In this document: one piece after another, positions 5,446 to 6,329 of the stretch
How the letters are laid out: each line of letters opens with the position of its first letter
How positions within the stretch are numbered: the stretch's first letter is position 1
DNA from: Deltaproteobacteria bacterium
GTDB taxonomy: Bacteria > Desulfobacterota > DSM-4660 > Desulfatiglandales > B25-G16
DNA: 6,329 bases
Direction of reading: 5' to 3'
Assembly: GCA_003646935.1 (NCBI GenBank)
Contig: QMLW01000123.1
Coordinates: 1-6,329 of the forward strand
The notes under the pieces: generated by a model
The model's input: only the letters and a program-made list of their open reading frames with translations
The model's database searches: none
What the model was told of the DNA's origin: nothing
Position numbers and translations under genes: made by a program

Positions 5446-6329
5446 ATGAATGTTCCATCGCGTGTGAACATACGCGAGGTTGCTCCTCGTGATGGGTTCC
5501 AGTCTCTGAGGGATTTTATTCCCACAGACCAGAAATTGCGGGTCATAGAAGCCGTTTTGCAAGCTGGTGTATGGGAGATAGAAGCGACCTCTTTTGTGAG
5601 CCCCAAAGCGGTTCCTCACCTTAGAGATGCCGCGGAACTTATGGCCCGAGTGCCCCGTAATGGGAATACCTATGCTGCCCTTGTGCCGAATTTCAAGGGG
5701 GCGGAAAACGCCGTCAATTCAGGAGTGGATAAGCTCGTCGTGGTGATCTCTGCCACAGAAGCTCATAACCAGGAGAACATCAGGAGGAGCATCAAGCAGT
5801 CCCTCGACGATCTCAACAGCATCTTTACGATGGCTAAAGACAACGATGTGGCGGTAATTGGGGCTATTGCCGTATCATTCGGCTGCCCCTACCAAGGGGA
5901 TGTGCCCGAGGAGGATGTATTCAAGATAGTTAAGGAGTATCTTGAAAGGGGAGCAGCTACCATAATACTCGCAGACACCACCGGCATGGGAACCCCGCAT
6001 CGCGTTGACAGGTTGGTTCGTGAGTTTCAGAGCGCGTTTCCTGACACGGACTACGTACTCCATTTTCATAACAATCGCGGCACGGCGATGGCAAACCTCT
6101 TTGCTGCGATACTTGCTGGAGCTACGAGCTTTGATACCTCTCTGGGGGGTATCGGGGGATGCCCCTACGTGCCTCAGGCAGCAGGGAACCTGCCGACTGA
6201 AGATGTTGTGTATATGCTTGAGGACATGGGTATCAGTACCGGTATCGATCTGGAGGGCATCATCCGGGCTGCCCAGCTTCTCGAGAAGATCCTCGGATAT
6301 ACGCTCCCGGGTCAGGTCATGAAAAGCGG
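5446..6329 (+). CDS. HMG-CoA lyase family protein (3' end outside window)
   Basis: An open frame of 294 codons with no stop before the window ends; relatives are about 300 residues, so only a short tail is missing. It is a DRE-TIM metallolyase. EVAPRDGFQSL (11-21) carries the catalytic Arg15, metal ligand Asp16 and Gln19; IEATSFVSPKAVP (45-57) has the conserved Glu46; FGCPYQG (145-151) and ADTTGMGTP (176-184) follow. HFHNNRG (206-212) supplies metal ligands His206 and His208; GGIGGCPYVPQAAGN (234-248) holds the lid cysteine Cys239 and metal-binding Asn248. HMG-CoA lyase splits 3-hydroxy-3-methylglutaryl-CoA into acetyl-CoA and acetoacetate in leucine catabolism. The HFHN-x-RG form is typical of a bacterial subgroup often found in catabolic clusters, so related branched hydroxyacyl-CoA substrates are possible. 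The ATG at 5446 follows AAAGGAG. It lies behind a GntR regulator that probably controls it. Confidence 0.9.
   Translation, partial: MNVPSRVNIREVAPRDGFQSLRDFIPTDQKLRVIEAVLQAGVWEIEATSFVSPKAVPHLRDAAELMARVPRNGNTYAALVPNFKGAENAVNSGVDKLVVVISATEAHNQENIRRSIKQSLDDLNSIFTMAKDNDVAVIGAIAVSFGCPYQGDVPEEDVFKIVKEYLERGAATIILADTTGMGTPHRVDRLVREFQSAFPDTDYVLHFHNNRGTAMANLFAAILAGATSFDTSLGGIGGCPYVPQAAGNLPTEDVVYMLEDMGISTGIDLEGIIRAAQLLEKILGYTLPGQVMKS

Overview
The window reads as ordinary bacterial chromosome of roughly 50% GC. The product set (an EF-G-like C-terminus, MogA/MoaB, an NhaD-type ion transporter, MoaC, a DUF1178 zinc-ribbon protein, a HTH-cupin regulator, a GntR/UTRA regulator and an HMG-CoA-lyase-family enzyme) suits an anaerobic Desulfobacterota (syntroph or sulfate-reducer type) genome. 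That placement is inferred from family resemblance alone and is low confidence.

Layout. (1) Bases 1-882, plus strand: the 3' end of an elongation-factor-G gene, entering from outside the window, followed after 13 nt by a molybdenum-cofactor gene (mogA type). (2) Bases 916-2532, plus strand: a good sigma70-type promoter, a leader of about 130 nt and a 482-residue membrane transporter of the NhaD/ArsB/CitMHS (IT) superfamily. (3) Bases 2571-4251, minus strand: a promoter (TTGACA-N17-TATATT) that drives a HTH-cupin regulator, a DUF1178 protein and moaC. The last two genes overlap, so this is probably one transcript. It converges on the transporter gene. (4) Bases 4185-4609: a long AT-rich divergent intergenic region with promoters pointing both ways and two copies of a palindromic operator-like motif (TTNGTATACNAA) in front of the next gene. 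(5) Bases 4610-6329, plus strand: a HutC-type GntR regulator followed by an HMG-CoA-lyase-family gene that is still open where the window ends.

How the genes work together. Two molybdenum-cofactor genes (mogA and moaC) flank the transporter but lie on opposite strands and in different transcripts. They act at two different steps of the same pathway: making cyclic pyranopterin monophosphate and adenylylating molybdopterin. The gntR-lyase pair looks like the start of a catabolic operon for a branched acyl-CoA, controlled by its own regulator through the paired GTATAC sites. No mobile element, CRISPR array, tRNA, rRNA or convincing intrinsic terminator was seen. The most informative non-coding signal is the twin operator at 4462-4499. 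I found no clear sign of an undescribed multi-gene system.
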